NCBI GenBank assembly: GCA_016213015.1
Contig: JACRCE010000002.1
Location: 1 to 36,136, forward strand
Source: Deltaproteobacteria bacterium
GTDB lineage: Bacteria > Desulfobacterota > GWC2-55-46
Reading direction: 5' to 3'
Length of the DNA stretch: 36,136 nucleotides
Below, in pieces: positions 20,924 to 29,289 of the stretch. Below the pieces are notes generated by a model. It did not search any database and had not been told where the DNA came from. It worked only from the letters and a program-made list of their open reading frames with translations. Each line of letters starts with the position of its first letter. The stretch's first letter is position 1. A program made the translations under genes and the position numbers.

Positions 20924-21256
20924 ATGGAAACAAAGGCAATATCGAAATATATGAAGGTCTCTCCGCAGAAGGCGAGGCTGGTGGTTGATCTTATAAGGGG
21001 CAAAAAGATCGAAGACGCCCTTGCAATACTGTCGTTTAACGCAAAGGCCGTCAGCAGGGATATTACGAAGGTCGTAAAGAGCGCGGTTGCCAACGCGGAG
21101 AATAACGCGAAGGCCGACGTTGACAAGCTCTACGTCAAGACGGCCTTCGTTGATCCTGGTCCGGTGATGAAGCGCACCCAATCAAAGGCAATGGGCAGGG
21201 GCGCGATGATACGCAAGCGCTCAAGCCACGTAACGATAGTGGTGGACGAGAAGTAG
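20924..21256 (+). CDS. rplV: 50S ribosomal protein L22
   Basis: L22 spans the 50S subunit, and its beta-hairpin lines the exit tunnel where macrolides and stalling peptides act. The 110-residue product shows SPQKARLVVDLIRGKKIEDA near the start. The C-terminal hairpin and tail read VDPGPVMKRTQSKAMGRGAM, then IRKRSSHVTIVV. The ATG follows AAGGATAAACC. The 92-nt gap after rpsS contains two near-identical ATTAAGGACAA/AAGTATTAA phrases but no clear signal. Confidence 0.97.
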   Translation: METKAISKYMKVSPQKARLVVDLIRGKKIEDALAILSFNAKAVSRDITKVVKSAVANAENNAKADVDKLYVKTAFVDPGPVMKRTQSKAMGRGAMIRKRSSHVTIVVDEK

Positions 21257-21336
21257 GCCGGCGCCATACGGTCATCAGGGAGGCGTTCTTCACGCAGGCG
21301 GTAAAGAGACGGTCATAATTAAACGGAGGTAGTTTT

Positions 21337-21999
21337 TTGGGTCAGAAAGTTAATCCAATAGGCTTCAGGCTCGGCATATCAAAGGGATGGGATTCGCGCT
21401 GGTACGGAGAGAAAAATTACGCGGAGTTCGTTCACGAGGACTTGAAGCTCAGGCGGTTCGTGAAGAAGAAGCTCTTCCACGCCGGCATATCTAAGATCGA
21501 GATAGAACGCACAGCCAATAACGTAAAGGTGATCATACGCACGGCAAGGCCTGGCATAGTCATAGGCAAGAGAGGCTCCGAGATCGACGTAATGAAGAAG
21601 GAGCTTGCCAAGCTTACAGGCAGGGCGGTTGATCTTGAAATAGTCGAGGTAAGGAAGGCCGACACGGACGCTCAGCTTGTCGCTGAGAACGTGGCCTTGC
21701 AGCTTGAAAGAAGGGTCTCATTTCGGAGGGCCATGAAAAAGGCGGTAACGTCGGCCTTGCGGATGGGGGTAAAGGGCATCAAGATCATGTGCGCAGGCAG
21801 GCTCGGCGGGGCAGAGATAGCGCGCTCCGAATGGTACAGGGAGGGCAGGGTTCCATTGCATACCCTCCGCGCCGACATAGACTATGGAGTGGCCGAGTCG
21901 AAAACTACCTTCGGGATCATCGGCGTGAAGGTGATAATATACAAGGGAGAGGTTGCCCACAGGCCGATGGCCGCTGAGGAGGCCGCAATACAGCAGTAG
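21337..21999 (+). CDS. rpsC: 30S ribosomal protein S3
   Basis: S3 forms the mRNA entry channel with S4 and S5 and contributes to mRNA helicase activity. The 220-residue product contains the N-terminal [19 protein letters not shown], a KH type-2 domain with the [20 protein letters not shown] loop (about 66-85) and the C-terminal domain motif [19 protein letters not shown]. The start is TTG at 21337, with ACGGAGG correctly spaced upstream. It is followed by rplP after 87 nt. Confidence 0.97.
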   Translation: MGQKVNPIGFRLGISKGWDSRWYGEKNYAEFVHEDLKLRRFVKKKLFHAGISKIEIERTANNVKVIIRTARPGIVIGKRGSEIDVMKKELAKLTGRAVDLEIVEVRKADTDAQLVAENVALQLERRVSFRRAMKKAVTSALRMGVKGIKIMCAGRLGGAEIARSEWYREGRVPLHTLRADIDYGVAESKTTFGIIGVKVIIYKGEVAHRPMAAEEAAIQQ

Positions 22000-22086
22000 T
22001 CAGGCGCTTACGGACTTGATTAGCCATAGATAGCCGGTAGGCGGCCGTAAAAGGCGATAATTTTCAGGCATTGAGGAACATATATC

Positions 22087-22500
22087 ATGTTAATACCAAA
22101 GAAGGTAAAATTCAGGAAACAGCAGAGAGGCAAGAGGAGAGGATTGGCGCAGAGAGGCGCCTCCTTGAGCTTCGGGAATTACGGGTTGCAAGCCACCGAA
22201 TGCGGCTGGCTTTCGACAAGGCAGATAGAGGCCGCGCGTATAGCCATGACCCGTTTCATAAAAAGGGGCGGTAAGATATGGGTTCGTGTATTCCCTGATA
22301 AGCCGGTTACAAAGAAACCGGCCGAGACGAGGATGGGAAGCGGAAAAGGCAGTCCTGAGGACTGGGTAGTAGTGATAAAGCCCGGCAGGATACTCTACGA
22401 GATGGAGGGCGTAACCGACGCCGTGGCGAAAGAGGCGTTCAGGCTTGCGGCACACAAGATTTCGATCCCCACGAAGTTCATACAAAGAGAGATGCTTTGA
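22087..22500 (+). CDS. rplP: 50S ribosomal protein L16
   Basis: L16 binds near the A-site tRNA and is essential for late 50S assembly. The 137-residue product has the expected [19 protein letters not shown] start, [20 protein letters not shown] and [20 protein letters not shown], then [20 protein letters not shown]. All family blocks are present. The ATG follows GAGGAACATATATC. The gene order rpsC-rplP-rpmC is conserved, but here rplP and rpmC are separated by 242 nt because repeat family A copy 3 lies between them. Confidence 0.97.
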   Translation: MLIPKKVKFRKQQRGKRRGLAQRGASLSFGNYGLQATECGWLSTRQIEAARIAMTRFIKRGGKIWVRVFPDKPVTKKPAETRMGSGKGSPEDWVVVIKPGRILYEMEGVTDAVAKEAFRLAAHKISIPTKFIQREML

Positions 22501-22570
22501 TTCACCATAACGGCCGCGTCGGTATTAATAGAGGCGGGGTAAAGATGCAGAAAAATACAAAAATGCCAAG

Positions 22571-22722
22571 GGCCGCTCAAAAAGGCGCAGATGCGAGGCG
22601 GCGAGGAGCGAAGAACGAGGCGTACTTTGTGTGTACGCCGCAGTTCTGAGCACAGCCTGCTCCCGAATGTTTTTATCGCGGGAGACAACAAAGCAGATGC
22701 GTCTTTTTCAGCGGCCTGCTAA
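22571..22722 (+). repeat. Palindromic repeat family A, copy 3 (between rplP and rpmC)
   Basis: The left end GGCCGCTCAAAAAGGCGCAG at 22571 and the right end TCTTTTTCAGCGGCC (22702-22715) are inverted repeats, and GACAACAAAGCAGATGCG lies at 22684-22701. Inside are a perfect 7-bp hairpin GGCGTAC/GTACGCC (22619-22639) and the CCTGCTCCCGAATGT/CGGGAG hairpin module also found in copy 1. The terminal stem reads GGCCGCT here but GGCTGTT in copy 1, changed on both arms together. It ends 20 nt before rpmC. A short open frame across it is not a gene. Confidence 0.75.
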
Positions 22723-22742
22723 ACAGGTAAAGGGTGTCAGAT

Positions 22743-22937
22743 ATGAAGGCAACGGAACTCAGGGAAATGGCGCTGGGCGAAATAAAAACAAAGGAGGCGG
22801 AGCTGAAGAAGGAGCTTTTCAACCTTCGGATGCGTCATGCCACCAACCAGCTTGAAAACCCGCTGAAGCTGCGTATCGTACGCAGGGACATAGCGAAGAT
22901 AAAGACGGTGATTGCCGAGAAGGAAAGGAGCGCGTAA
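22743..22937 (+). CDS. rpmC: 50S ribosomal protein L29
   Basis: L29 is a small helical protein at the tunnel exit, next to L23. The 64-residue product from ATG 22743 starts MKATELREMALGEIKTKEAE and contains the family core ELFNLRMRHATNQLENPLKL and RIVRRDIAKIKTVIAEKE. An in-frame GTG at 22734 is less likely because it would add three residues not typical of the family. The ribosome-binding site is weak (AAAGGG). It is followed by rpsQ after 6 nt and preceded by repeat A copy 3. Confidence 0.95.
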   Translation: MKATELREMALGEIKTKEAELKKELFNLRMRHATNQLENPLKLRIVRRDIAKIKTVIAEKERSA

Positions 22938-22943
22938 AACAAG

Positions 22944-23207
22944 ATGACGGTTGAAAGAGCGAACAGGAAGACCCTTATAGGCAACGTGGTAAAGAGCGGC
23001 TGTATGGCTAAGACAGTGCTTGTTTCCATAAACACTCTTACAAAACATCCGTTTTATGGAAAGTACATCAAGAGCAGCGTCAACTATGCGGTGCATGACG
23101 AAAAGAACGAGTCGAAGACCGGCGATAAGGTGACGATAATTTCGACGCGCCCCTTGAGCAAAACCAAGCGCTGGCGCCTCAAGGAAATACTGGAGAAAGC
23201 AAAATGA
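22944..23207 (+). CDS. rpsQ: 30S ribosomal protein S17
   Basis: S17 is an OB-fold primary-assembly protein that binds the 5' domain of 16S rRNA. The 87-residue product has the expected [20 protein letters not shown] beginning, [11 protein letters not shown] and [20 protein letters not shown] near the C-terminus. AAGGAGCG, inside the end of rpmC, serves as the ribosome-binding site. Its TGA stop overlaps the ATG of rplN (ATGA), so translation of the pair is probably coupled. Confidence 0.97.
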   Translation: MTVERANRKTLIGNVVKSGCMAKTVLVSINTLTKHPFYGKYIKSSVNYAVHDEKNESKTGDKVTIISTRPLSKTKRWRLKEILEKAK

Positions 23208-23572
23208 TACAGATGCGCAGCATCATGGGGGTTGCGGACAACTCCGGCGCCAAAAAGGTCTCCTGTATCAAGATAGTAGGCGCCTCAAACAAGCTGACGG
23301 CCGATATAGGCGACGTCGTAGTCGTCAACGTCAAAGAGGCTCTCTTCGATACAAAGGTCAAGAAGGGCGATGTAGTGCGCGCCGTAGTGGTGCGTACCGT
23401 TAAGGAGACGCGCAGGAACGACGGCTCATATATACGCTTTGACGATAACTCCGTAGTGCTGATAAACAAGGACAACGAGCCGGTCGGCACAAGAATATTC
23501 GGCCCGGTCGCAAGAGAGCTTCGCGCAAGAAAGTTCATGAAGATAGTCTCGCTTGCCCCTGAGGTGCTGTAG
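23204..23572 (+). CDS. rplN: 50S ribosomal protein L14
   Basis: L14 lies at the subunit interface and forms bridges with the 30S subunit; it is also the target of the silencing factor RsfS. The 122-residue product has the standard length. It starts [20 protein letters not shown] and contains [20 protein letters not shown] and the C-terminal [20 protein letters not shown]. The start overlaps the rpsQ stop by 4 nt. A 217-nt gap containing repeat family B follows before rplX, although rplN-rplX are adjacent in most genomes. Confidence 0.98.
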   Translation: MIQMRSIMGVADNSGAKKVSCIKIVGASNKLTADIGDVVVVNVKEALFDTKVKKGDVVRAVVVRTVKETRRNDGSYIRFDDNSVVLINKDNEPVGTRIFGPVARELRARKFMKIVSLAPEVL

Positions 23573-23626
23573 AAATATCCGGCGGTTTGATAGCCGGGAA
23601 AGAGTTGACGGGATGCGGGAAAACAG

Positions 23627-23768
23627 GCTGCCTCTAAAAATTAGATAGTTTTTCCGAGTTCAAGGAAGGGCGAAAACAAAAAGCGCGGCATATATGATTA
23701 TATGTGAGCATTTTTATTTTCGCACTGACACGGAAATCGGGAAAAATAGCAATTTTTTAGAGGCAACC
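23627..23768 (+). repeat. Repeat family B, 142-bp palindromic element before rplX
   Basis: The ends are GGCTGCCTCTAAAAATT at 23627 and AATTTTTTAGAGGCAACC ending at 23768, inverted with one or two differences. The interior is also palindromic: GCGAAAACAAAAA (23670-23682) faces TTTTTATTTTCGC (23710-23722), and a CATATATG core lies between. The whole unit can fold into one long hairpin or cruciform. The same 142-bp length and layout recur at 33934-34075. It carries no coding sequence and ends 21 nt before the rplX ATG. This is typical of a MITE- or REP-like element. Confidence 0.85.
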
Positions 23769-23789
23769 AATAATTAAAGGGAACCGACG

Positions 23790-24110
23790 ATGGGCCTAAG
23801 TATAAGAAAAGACGATCAGATAATGGTTATAACCGGCAAGGATAAGGGCAAGACCGGCAAGGTGATAAGGGTGAATCCCGACAAGGGCGTCGTGTTCGTG
23901 GAGAAGGTCAACGTCGTAAAGCGCCACCAGAAGCCTTCGGCAAAGTATAAGCACGGCGGCATCATCGAGAAGGAAGCGCCGATATCGGCGTCCAACGTGA
24001 TGATCCTTTGCGCCAAGTGCAAGGGGCCCGTGAGGATAGGCAGGAAGCTGTTGGAGGACAAGACCAAGGTCAGGGTCTGCAAAAAGTGCGGAGAGGTAAT
24101 CGGCAAATGA
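23790..24110 (+). CDS. rplX: 50S ribosomal protein L24 (zinc-ribbon form)
   Basis: L24 is an assembly-initiator protein of the 50S subunit. The 106-residue product begins with the KOW motif ([20 protein letters not shown], about residues 13-32), followed by [20 protein letters not shown]. Four cysteines near the C-terminus (C74, C77, C97, C100) form two CxxC pairs, so this L24 probably binds zinc. The ATG follows AAAGGGAACC, immediately after repeat family B. The stop codon overlaps the rplE start (ATGA). Confidence 0.97.
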   Translation: MGLSIRKDDQIMVITGKDKGKTGKVIRVNPDKGVVFVEKVNVVKRHQKPSAKYKHGGIIEKEAPISASNVMILCAKCKGPVRIGRKLLEDKTKVRVCKKCGEVIGK

Positions 24111-24649
24111 CGGCGAGGCTCAAAGGGATTTATACCAAGGAAGTCGTGCCCGCGATGATGAAGGAGTTCAAGTACGCGAACGTCTGTCAGGTTCCGAGGC
24201 TTGAAAAGATAGTCCTGAATATGGGGCTTGGCGAGGCCGTAACGGACGCGAAGGTGGTTGACGCCGCAGTGCGGGACATGACGATGATTACCGGCCAAAA
24301 GCCGGTTGTCACAAAGGCGAAGAAGTCCATTGCGACCTTCAAGCTCAGGGTCGGGATGCCGATCGGCTGCATGGTAACGCTCAGGGGCGCGAAGATGTAC
24401 GAGTTCTACGACAGGTTCGTCAATCTAAGCATCCCGCGCATAAGGGACTTCAAGGGCATGCCGGACAAGTCCTTTGACGGCAGGGGCAACTACACAGCGG
24501 GCATCAAGGAACAGATAATATTCCCTGAGATAGAGTACGATAAGATCGACAAGCTTCGCGGCATGAACATAACCATCGCCACGAACGCGAAGACCGATGA
24601 AGAGGCAAAGGCGCTTTTGAAACACATGGGAATGCCGTTCAAGAAATAG
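24107..24649 (+). CDS. rplE: 50S ribosomal protein L5
   Basis: L5 binds 5S rRNA and contacts the P-site tRNA and the 30S head. The ATG at 24107, overlapping the rplX stop by 4 nt, is chosen over a start at 24008. It gives a normal 180-residue L5 beginning [20 protein letters not shown], and the longer form would only translate rplX out of frame. Family blocks [39 protein letters not shown] and the C-terminal [19 protein letters not shown] are present. The ribosome-binding site (GGAGAGG) lies within rplX. rpsN follows after 52 nt. Confidence 0.97.
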   Translation: MTARLKGIYTKEVVPAMMKEFKYANVCQVPRLEKIVLNMGLGEAVTDAKVVDAAVRDMTMITGQKPVVTKAKKSIATFKLRVGMPIGCMVTLRGAKMYEFYDRFVNLSIPRIRDFKGMPDKSFDGRGNYTAGIKEQIIFPEIEYDKIDKLRGMNITIATNAKTDEEAKALLKHMGMPFKK

Positions 24650-24701
24650 GGCGCGGCGGACACGCAAGTATAACGATATAGCGGTATAAGAGAGGTTTGG
24701 A

Positions 24702-24887
24702 TTGGCTAAAAAATCATTGATAGCAAAGGCGAAAAGAAAGCCCAAGTTTCAGGTCAGGGCTTACAATCGTTGTCCGATATGCGGCAGATCGCGCGCATAT
24801 TACAGAAAGTTCAAGATGTGCAGGCTGTGTTTCAGAAAGATGGCCTTGAAGGGCGAGCTTCCGGGCGTCATAAAGTCGAGCTGGTAA
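24702..24887 (+). CDS. rpsN: 30S ribosomal protein S14, type Z (zinc form)
   Basis: S14 is a 30S head protein close to the P site. The 61-residue product is the short zinc-binding type: C24, C27, C40 and C43 in [11 protein letters not shown] and [12 protein letters not shown], ending with the conserved [11 protein letters not shown]. The start is TTG at 24702, following AGAGAGG. Downstream, before rpsH, lies a degenerate copy of its own 3' region (24896-24940), suggesting a past partial tandem duplication. Confidence 0.96.
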   Translation: MAKKSLIAKAKRKPKFQVRAYNRCPICGRSRAYYRKFKMCRLCFRKMALKGELPGVIKSSW

Positions 24888-24895
24888 GTCGGCCG

Positions 24896-24940
24896 GTTCA
24901 AGATGCGCAGGTCGATCTTCAGAAAGATGGACCTGCCGGT
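24896..24940 (+). pseudogene. Fossil duplicate of the rpsN 3' region
   Basis: TTCAAGATGCGCAGG and CTTCAGAAAGATGG in this stretch repeat, in the same order and spacing, TTCAAGATGTGCAGG and TTTCAGAAAGATGG of rpsN (24811-24855). About three quarters of 44 positions agree by eye. In the matching frame it reads FKMRRSIFRKMD, against [12 protein letters not shown] in S14. Both zinc cysteines are lost (to Arg and Ile), and the frame has no start of its own nor the GELPGV ending. It is most likely a decaying partial duplication within the 170-nt rpsN-rpsH gap; the rest of the gap shows nothing recognisable. Confidence 0.6.
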
Positions 24941-25066
24941 AGGTGGGCGAGTTGCGGTTTTGACGGCGCGTTGCCAAGCCGAAAAAAGTGCTTTTTGGCT
25001 GTTCGCTATCCTTTCAATCATGGAGGGAGTCGCGGACTGCGAATTTCATAACGGAGAATGTACGAG

Positions 25067-25465
25067 ATGTCCATGACCGACCCGATAGCGGATTTGCTTA
25101 CAAGAATAAGGAATGCGGCTCAGGCCAGGAAGCGTGACGTAACGGTTGCTTCTTCCAACGTCAAGCTCGAGATAGCCAAGATACTCAAGGAAGAGGGCTA
25201 TATTAAGGATTTTACGCAGACCAAGGAAAGCGCGCGGAACTTCATAAAGCTCCAGCTTAAATATTCGGCGTCCAAGAAGGGCGTTATAACGAATTTGAAG
25301 CGTGCCAGCAAGCCCGGTCTCAGAAAGTACGTGGGCAAGGAAGAGATACCAACGGTTCTGAACGGCTCCGGCATTGCCATCATATCGACCTCCAAGGGTA
25401 TCATGACAGACAGGAAGGCGCGGGAGATGGGCATAGGCGGCGAGTTGCTTTGCACCATATATTAA
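25067..25465 (+). CDS. rpsH: 30S ribosomal protein S8
   Basis: S8 binds helix 21 of 16S rRNA and, in E. coli, represses the spc operon near rplE. The ATG at 25067 is chosen over the one at 25058. GGAG at 25053-25056 is 10 nt away from it, against 1 nt for the earlier codon, and the 132-residue product starts MSMTDPIADLLTRIRNAAQA like its family. The C-terminal block GIAIISTSKGIMTDRKAREM and GGELLCTIY is present. No E. coli-like S8 site was recognised upstream. Confidence 0.95.
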   Translation: MSMTDPIADLLTRIRNAAQARKRDVTVASSNVKLEIAKILKEEGYIKDFTQTKESARNFIKLQLKYSASKKGVITNLKRASKPGLRKYVGKEEIPTVLNGSGIAIISTSKGIMTDRKAREMGIGGELLCTIY

Positions 25466-25486
25466 GAGAAGGAATGTCATAATACC

Positions 25487-26044
25487 ATGTCAAGAATAGG
25501 TAAGAATCCGATATCCGTGCCGGCCGGCGTGAAGGTGGCGTTTGATGAAAAAGGAAGGCTCTTTAAGGCGTCCGGGCCGCAAGGCGCTCTGGAGTTTGTG
25601 GTCAGACCTGAAATAAAGGTGGACATAAAGGGTTCGACAATCGAGGTAGGCAGGGTTGATGATTCACGGCTTGCAAGGTCGCTGCATGGGCTTACGAGGA
25701 CGCTTGCCGCGAACATGGTGCAGGGCGTTGCAACCGGCTTCGAGAAAAGGCTTGAGATAGTCGGGGTAGGGTACAAGGCTGACGTAGCCGGCAGCATGGT
25801 CAATCTCGCCCTCGGGTTTTCGCACCCGGTCAAGTATGAACTTCCAAAAGGCATCACCGCGTCCGTGGACAAACAGACCAGTCTGCTGATAAAAGGGCCG
25901 GATAAGCAACTGGTAGGCCACGTTGCCGCTAATATAAGGAGTTTCAGGCCGCCTGAGCCTTATAAGGGCAAGGGTATCAAGTATGCGAACGAGGTAATCA
26001 GAAGAAAGGCCGGTAAGGCCGGTAAGGCCGCGGGAGGGAAATAA
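25487..26044 (+). CDS. rplF: 50S ribosomal protein L6
   Basis: L6 has two related domains and lies near the sarcin-ricin loop and factor-binding site. The 185-residue product is slightly longer than the common 177-180. It starts SRIGKNPISVPAGVKVAF and contains ANMVQGVATGFEKRLEIVGV (about 79-98) and the C-terminal-domain signature RPPEPYKGKGIKYANEVIRR. It ends with a short repeat GKAGKAGKAAGGK that accounts for the extra length. The ATG follows AAGGAATG, and rplR begins 3 nt after the stop. Confidence 0.97.
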   Translation: MSRIGKNPISVPAGVKVAFDEKGRLFKASGPQGALEFVVRPEIKVDIKGSTIEVGRVDDSRLARSLHGLTRTLAANMVQGVATGFEKRLEIVGVGYKADVAGSMVNLALGFSHPVKYELPKGITASVDKQTSLLIKGPDKQLVGHVAANIRSFRPPEPYKGKGIKYANEVIRRKAGKAGKAAGGK

Positions 26045-26047
26045 GGG

Positions 26048-26416
26048 ATGCAGGCAAGGACAGAAAATACCACAGGATGGGCAAGACGCAAGGCCCGCGT
26101 CAGGAAAAAGGTCAAAGGCACGGCCGAACGCCCGAGGCTTAACGTATACAGGAGCAACAAGCATATCTACGCTCAGATCATAGACGATTGCGCCGGCAAG
26201 ACCATTGTAGCGGCCTCCACTAAGTGCAAGGAGCTTTCTGAGGCGGTTGCTAAGCTCAAAGGCATTGACGCCGCTAAAAAGGTCGGAGAGTTGTGCGCCA
26301 AGAGAGCGCTTGAGGCAGGCGTTAAAAAGGTCGTATTCGACAGGAGCGGGTATCTGTATCACGGGCGCGTGCAGTTTCTTGCGGACGGCGCAAGGGCCGC
26401 GGGGCTTGAGTTTTAA
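26048..26416 (+). CDS. rplR: 50S ribosomal protein L18
   Basis: L18 binds 5S rRNA with L5 to form the 5S particle. The 122-residue product starts with a basic tail ([20 protein letters not shown]) followed by [20 protein letters not shown] and the C-terminal [20 protein letters not shown], all typical of the family. The ribosome-binding site is GGGAAATAAGGG at the end of rplF. An 86-nt gap with a hairpin follows before rpsE. Confidence 0.97.
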   Translation: MQARTENTTGWARRKARVRKKVKGTAERPRLNVYRSNKHIYAQIIDDCAGKTIVAASTKCKELSEAVAKLKGIDAAKKVGELCAKRALEAGVKKVVFDRSGYLYHGRVQFLADGARAAGLEF

Positions 26417-26430
26417 TAAAGTAAGGCTAT

Positions 26431-26474
26431 TAGGCTGTAGACTGTAGGCCGGCAGCCGTATTATTAACAGCCTA
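26431..26474 (+). repeat. TAGGCTGT inverted repeat before rpsE
   Basis: TAGGCTGT at 26431-26438 pairs exactly with ACAGCCTA at 26467-26474. The left arm is followed by AGACTGTAGGCC, a partial direct repeat. It is another palindrome placed shortly before a ribosomal-protein start (28 nt). AACAGCC also resembles the tip of repeat family A, but the rest does not match. Confidence 0.45.
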
Positions 26475-26502
26475 TACTTAACCGATTCACACGGAGGTTT
26501 GT

Positions 26503-26994
26503 TTGGATAAGATAGACGCAAGTTCCCTGGAGTTGAAGGACAAGCTGGTATACCTTAACAGGGTCGCCAAGGTCGTCAAGGGCGGCAAGCGATTCAGCTT
26601 TAACGCGATCGTAGTCGTCGGAGACGGCAAGGGCCACGTAGGCATGGGGCTTGGCAAGGCGAACGAGGTGCCTGAGGCGATAAGGAAGGCCATTGAGCAG
26701 GCGAAGAAATCGCTGTTTCACGTTCCTGTGGCCGAGGGGACGATACCTTATGAAGTAACCGGTATCTTTGGCGCGGGCAGGGTGTTTTTAAGGCCTGCGT
26801 CCGCCGGAACCGGCATAATAGCCGGAGGCGGCGTAAGGGCGGTCATAGAGGCCGCGGGCATATCGAACGTGCTTACAAAGTCGCTTGGCACGAGCAACCC
26901 GCATAACGTCGTGAGGGCCACGCTCGATGCGCTGAGACAGATCAGAAGCCATGAGGCCATGGCGGAGTCCAGGGGCAGGCGCGTCAGTCAGTAA
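26503..26994 (+). CDS. rpsE: 30S ribosomal protein S5
   Basis: S5 shapes the mRNA entry channel and contributes to decoding accuracy; spectinomycin-resistance mutations arise in its N-terminal loop. The 163-residue product shows [20 protein letters not shown] (about 11-30, the loop being VVKGGKRF, wild type). It then carries [20 protein letters not shown] and the C-terminal domain [20 protein letters not shown]. The start is TTG at 26503, with ACGGAGG upstream. rpmD follows after 90 nt. Confidence 0.97.
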   Translation: MDKIDASSLELKDKLVYLNRVAKVVKGGKRFSFNAIVVVGDGKGHVGMGLGKANEVPEAIRKAIEQAKKSLFHVPVAEGTIPYEVTGIFGAGRVFLRPASAGTGIIAGGGVRAVIEAAGISNVLTKSLGTSNPHNVVRATLDALRQIRSHEAMAESRGRRVSQ

Positions 26995-27084
26995 AATCCG
27001 GTAATGCGCTAAAAGGCGCAATACGCGCAAAACATAATTCCATCGCGTTTAGGTATGCGCGGTAAATAGCGAGAGACTAAGGTC

Positions 27085-27273
27085 ATGACGGTGAAAAAAC
27101 AGATAAGAGTAATTCTTAAAAAAAGCAAGATAGAGTCCACGGAGCGGCAAAAGCAGACGCTTATCGGGCTTGGGTTGAAGAAGATCAGTTCTGCAAAGCT
27201 GCTCAATGACACGCCTCAGGTGCGTGGCATGATACGCAAGGTCAGCCACCTTGTGAGCGTTGAGGGAGAGTAA
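27085..27273 (+). CDS. rpmD: 50S ribosomal protein L30
   Basis: L30 is a small alpha/beta protein of the 50S subunit that is absent from some lineages. The 62-residue product has the family pattern: [20 protein letters not shown], then [20 protein letters not shown] and [31 protein letters not shown] precedes the ATG with only a moderate ribosome-binding site. Its position between rpsE and rplO is standard. The 226-nt gap after it is A/T-rich and shows no confident promoter or structure. Confidence 0.96.
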   Translation: MTVKKQIRVILKKSKIESTERQKQTLIGLGLKKISSAKLLNDTPQVRGMIRKVSHLVSVEGE

Positions 27274-27499
27274 GGATATCTATTCCGGCAAATCCTTGCG
27301 TTCATAGTCCTGCGGTCTTTGTCCTTAAGGCATCACGAACACATATCGCGGCCTCGTCTTGCGGTGCGAATCTTTATATACCGGCTTTAATTGAAAAAGC
27401 TTCCATTTGTCGTAAAAGAATGATAGCATAACAACTTTTCACGATAGCCACTTTTTAATAACCAATCCGACGGCACGGGCGGGACGGAGAAAGATTATC

Positions 27500-27940
27500 A
27501 TGCTTGACAGACTCAAGGCGCCAAAGGGCGCAAATAAGAACAGAAAACGGGTCGGACGCGGAGAGGGATCAGGCTCGGGCAAGACCTCCGGCAAGGGCGG
27601 TAAGGGACAGACCGCAAGGTCCGGCGGCAGCATCAAGCCCGGTTTTGAAGGCGGTCAGATGCCTTTGCAAAGGCGTCTGCCGAAACGCGGATTTACCAAC
27701 GTATTCAGGACGATTTACAGGATCGTGAACGTAGGTCAGCTTGCCGACGCCTTTAAGGCGGGCGAGGTAGTCGACCCTGAGACCATTGTCCAGCGCGGCA
27801 TGGCCAAGGGCGGCAAGGGGCTTGTGAAGGTGCTCGGCGACGGCGAGATAAAGACCGCTCTCACGGTGAAGGCCAATAAGTTCAGCGCCTCGGCCGTTGA
27901 AAAGATAAAGGCCGCAGGCGGCACGAGCGAGGTCATATAA
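27500..27940 (+). CDS. rplO: 50S ribosomal protein L15
   Basis: L15 is a late-assembly protein with a long glycine- and arginine-rich N-terminal extension running through the 50S subunit. The 146-residue product shows this tail (KRVGRGEGSGSGKTSGKGGK, about residues 16-35), then GGQMPLQRRLPKRGFTNVFR and a globular C-terminal domain ending in KIKAAGGTSEVI. The ATG follows GACGGAGAAAG. secY starts 1 nt after the stop, so the pair is tightly coupled. Confidence 0.97.
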   Translation: MLDRLKAPKGANKNRKRVGRGEGSGSGKTSGKGGKGQTARSGGSIKPGFEGGQMPLQRRLPKRGFTNVFRTIYRIVNVGQLADAFKAGEVVDPETIVQRGMAKGGKGLVKVLGDGEIKTALTVKANKFSASAVEKIKAAGGTSEVI

Positions 27941-27941
27941 G

Positions 27942-29249
27942 TTGGCCGGGCTTGCCGCGGACATAGGCAAAGTGCCGGAGCTTAACAGGCGTATCCTCAT
28001 AACGCTTGTAGCGCTTGCGGTCTTCAGGATCGGCGTATTTATCCCGACGCCCGGCGTCGACGCCGAGGCGCTGGCCGGTTTTTTCAAGGCATCGAGCGGC
28101 ACACTCCTCGACTTTGCGACGATGTTCACGGGCGGCGCGCTTGAGCGTTTTTCCGTTTTTTCGCTCGGCATCATGCCGTACATCAGCGCGTCCATCATCC
28201 TGCAGCTTCTTACCTCGGTGGTTCCTCATCTTGAGAAACTCTCCAAGGAAGGCGAGTCCGGCAGGAAGACGATAACTCAGTACACGAGGTATCTGACCAT
28301 TGTCCTTGCCATTGTGCAGGGCACGATGATAGCCGTGGGTCTCGAGAGCATGTCAGGGCCGGCAGGCGAGAGCATAGTCGTACATGCCGGATGGGGTTTC
28401 CGCATATTCACGGTCATAACGCTTACGTCGGGCACGGCCTTTCTGATGTGGCTAGGCGAGCAGATAACCGAGCGCGGGATAGGCAACGGCATCTCCCTGA
28501 TCATATTCGTCGGCATAGTGGCAAACATGCCGGCGGCGGTGTATCACGCCATTCAGCTCGTAAGGGCCGGCGAGATGAGCATATTCACTCTGTTTTTCCT
28601 TGCCGCGCTGATGGTCGCGGTCGTCGCCTGCATCGTCTTCATGGAGATGGCGATGCGCAAGATTCCCATACAGTATCCAAAGAGGGTGGTAGGTCGAAAG
28701 GTGCTCGGCGGAGGCGTTCAGCACCTGCCGCTGAAGCTTAATTCAGCGGGCGTCATACCGCCTATATTCGCCTCTTCCATAATAGTCTTTCCGGCCACGA
28801 TTGCCGGCTTCATCGCCATACCGTTCATGAAGACGGTTGCCGCCAGTTTACGGCCTGACGGCATTTTGTATAACGTATTGTACGTGGCCTTTATCATCTT
28901 CTTTACCTTTTTTTACACGGCGGTACAGTTCAATCCTAAGGAAGTGGCCGAGAACCTCAAGAAGAACGGCGGCTATGTGCCGGGCATAAGGCCGGGCGCC
29001 AATACCGCCGACTACATAGACACAGTGCTTGTGCGCCTTACGCTCTGGGGCGCGCTTTATCTTGCGATAGTATGCGTACTGCCGTCTTTCTTAGTGGTGC
29101 AGTTCAACGCGCCTTTTTACTTCGGCGGCACGGCCTTGTTGATAGTCGTCGGCGTTGCAATGGATACCGCCCAGCAGATAGAGTCCCACATGCTCGCGAG
29201 GAGTTATGAGGGATTGCTCAAAAAAGGCAAGATCAAGGGAAGGTTCTAA
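27942..29249 (+). CDS. secY: Preprotein translocase subunit SecY
   Basis: SecY is the ten-span channel of the Sec translocon in the inner membrane, working with SecE (658-849) and with SecA or the ribosome. The 435-residue length is standard. Hallmarks are ELNRRILITLVALAVFRIGV at span 1, the plug-region phrase FSLGIMPYISASIILQLL, GESGRKTITQYTRYLT, the loop QYPKRVVGRKVLGGG and the C-terminal YEGLLKKGKIKGRF. The start is TTG at 27942, a single base after the rplO stop, with GCGAGG as a poor ribosome-binding site. Translation probably depends on coupling. Confidence 0.97.
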   Translation: MAGLAADIGKVPELNRRILITLVALAVFRIGVFIPTPGVDAEALAGFFKASSGTLLDFATMFTGGALERFSVFSLGIMPYISASIILQLLTSVVPHLEKLSKEGESGRKTITQYTRYLTIVLAIVQGTMIAVGLESMSGPAGESIVVHAGWGFRIFTVITLTSGTAFLMWLGEQITERGIGNGISLIIFVGIVANMPAAVYHAIQLVRAGEMSIFTLFFLAALMVAVVACIVFMEMAMRKIPIQYPKRVVGRKVLGGGVQHLPLKLNSAGVIPPIFASSIIVFPATIAGFIAIPFMKTVAASLRPDGILYNVLYVAFIIFFTFFYTAVQFNPKEVAENLKKNGGYVPGIRPGANTADYIDTVLVRLTLWGALYLAIVCVLPSFLVVQFNAPFYFGGTALLIVVGVAMDTAQQIESHMLARSYEGLLKKGKIKGRF

Positions 29250-29289
29250 AATAAATGTATTTTTCCTTAACCAAGAACAGATAACCGAT

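Noticed and set aside
22631-22855. An open frame overlapping repeat A copy 3 and rpmC
   Set aside because: It runs in a different frame from rpmC through palindromic DNA and has no recognisable features.
24008-24106. A 33-residue N-terminal extension of L5
   Set aside because: It would be translated out of frame within rplX; the ATGA overlap start gives the family length and sequence.
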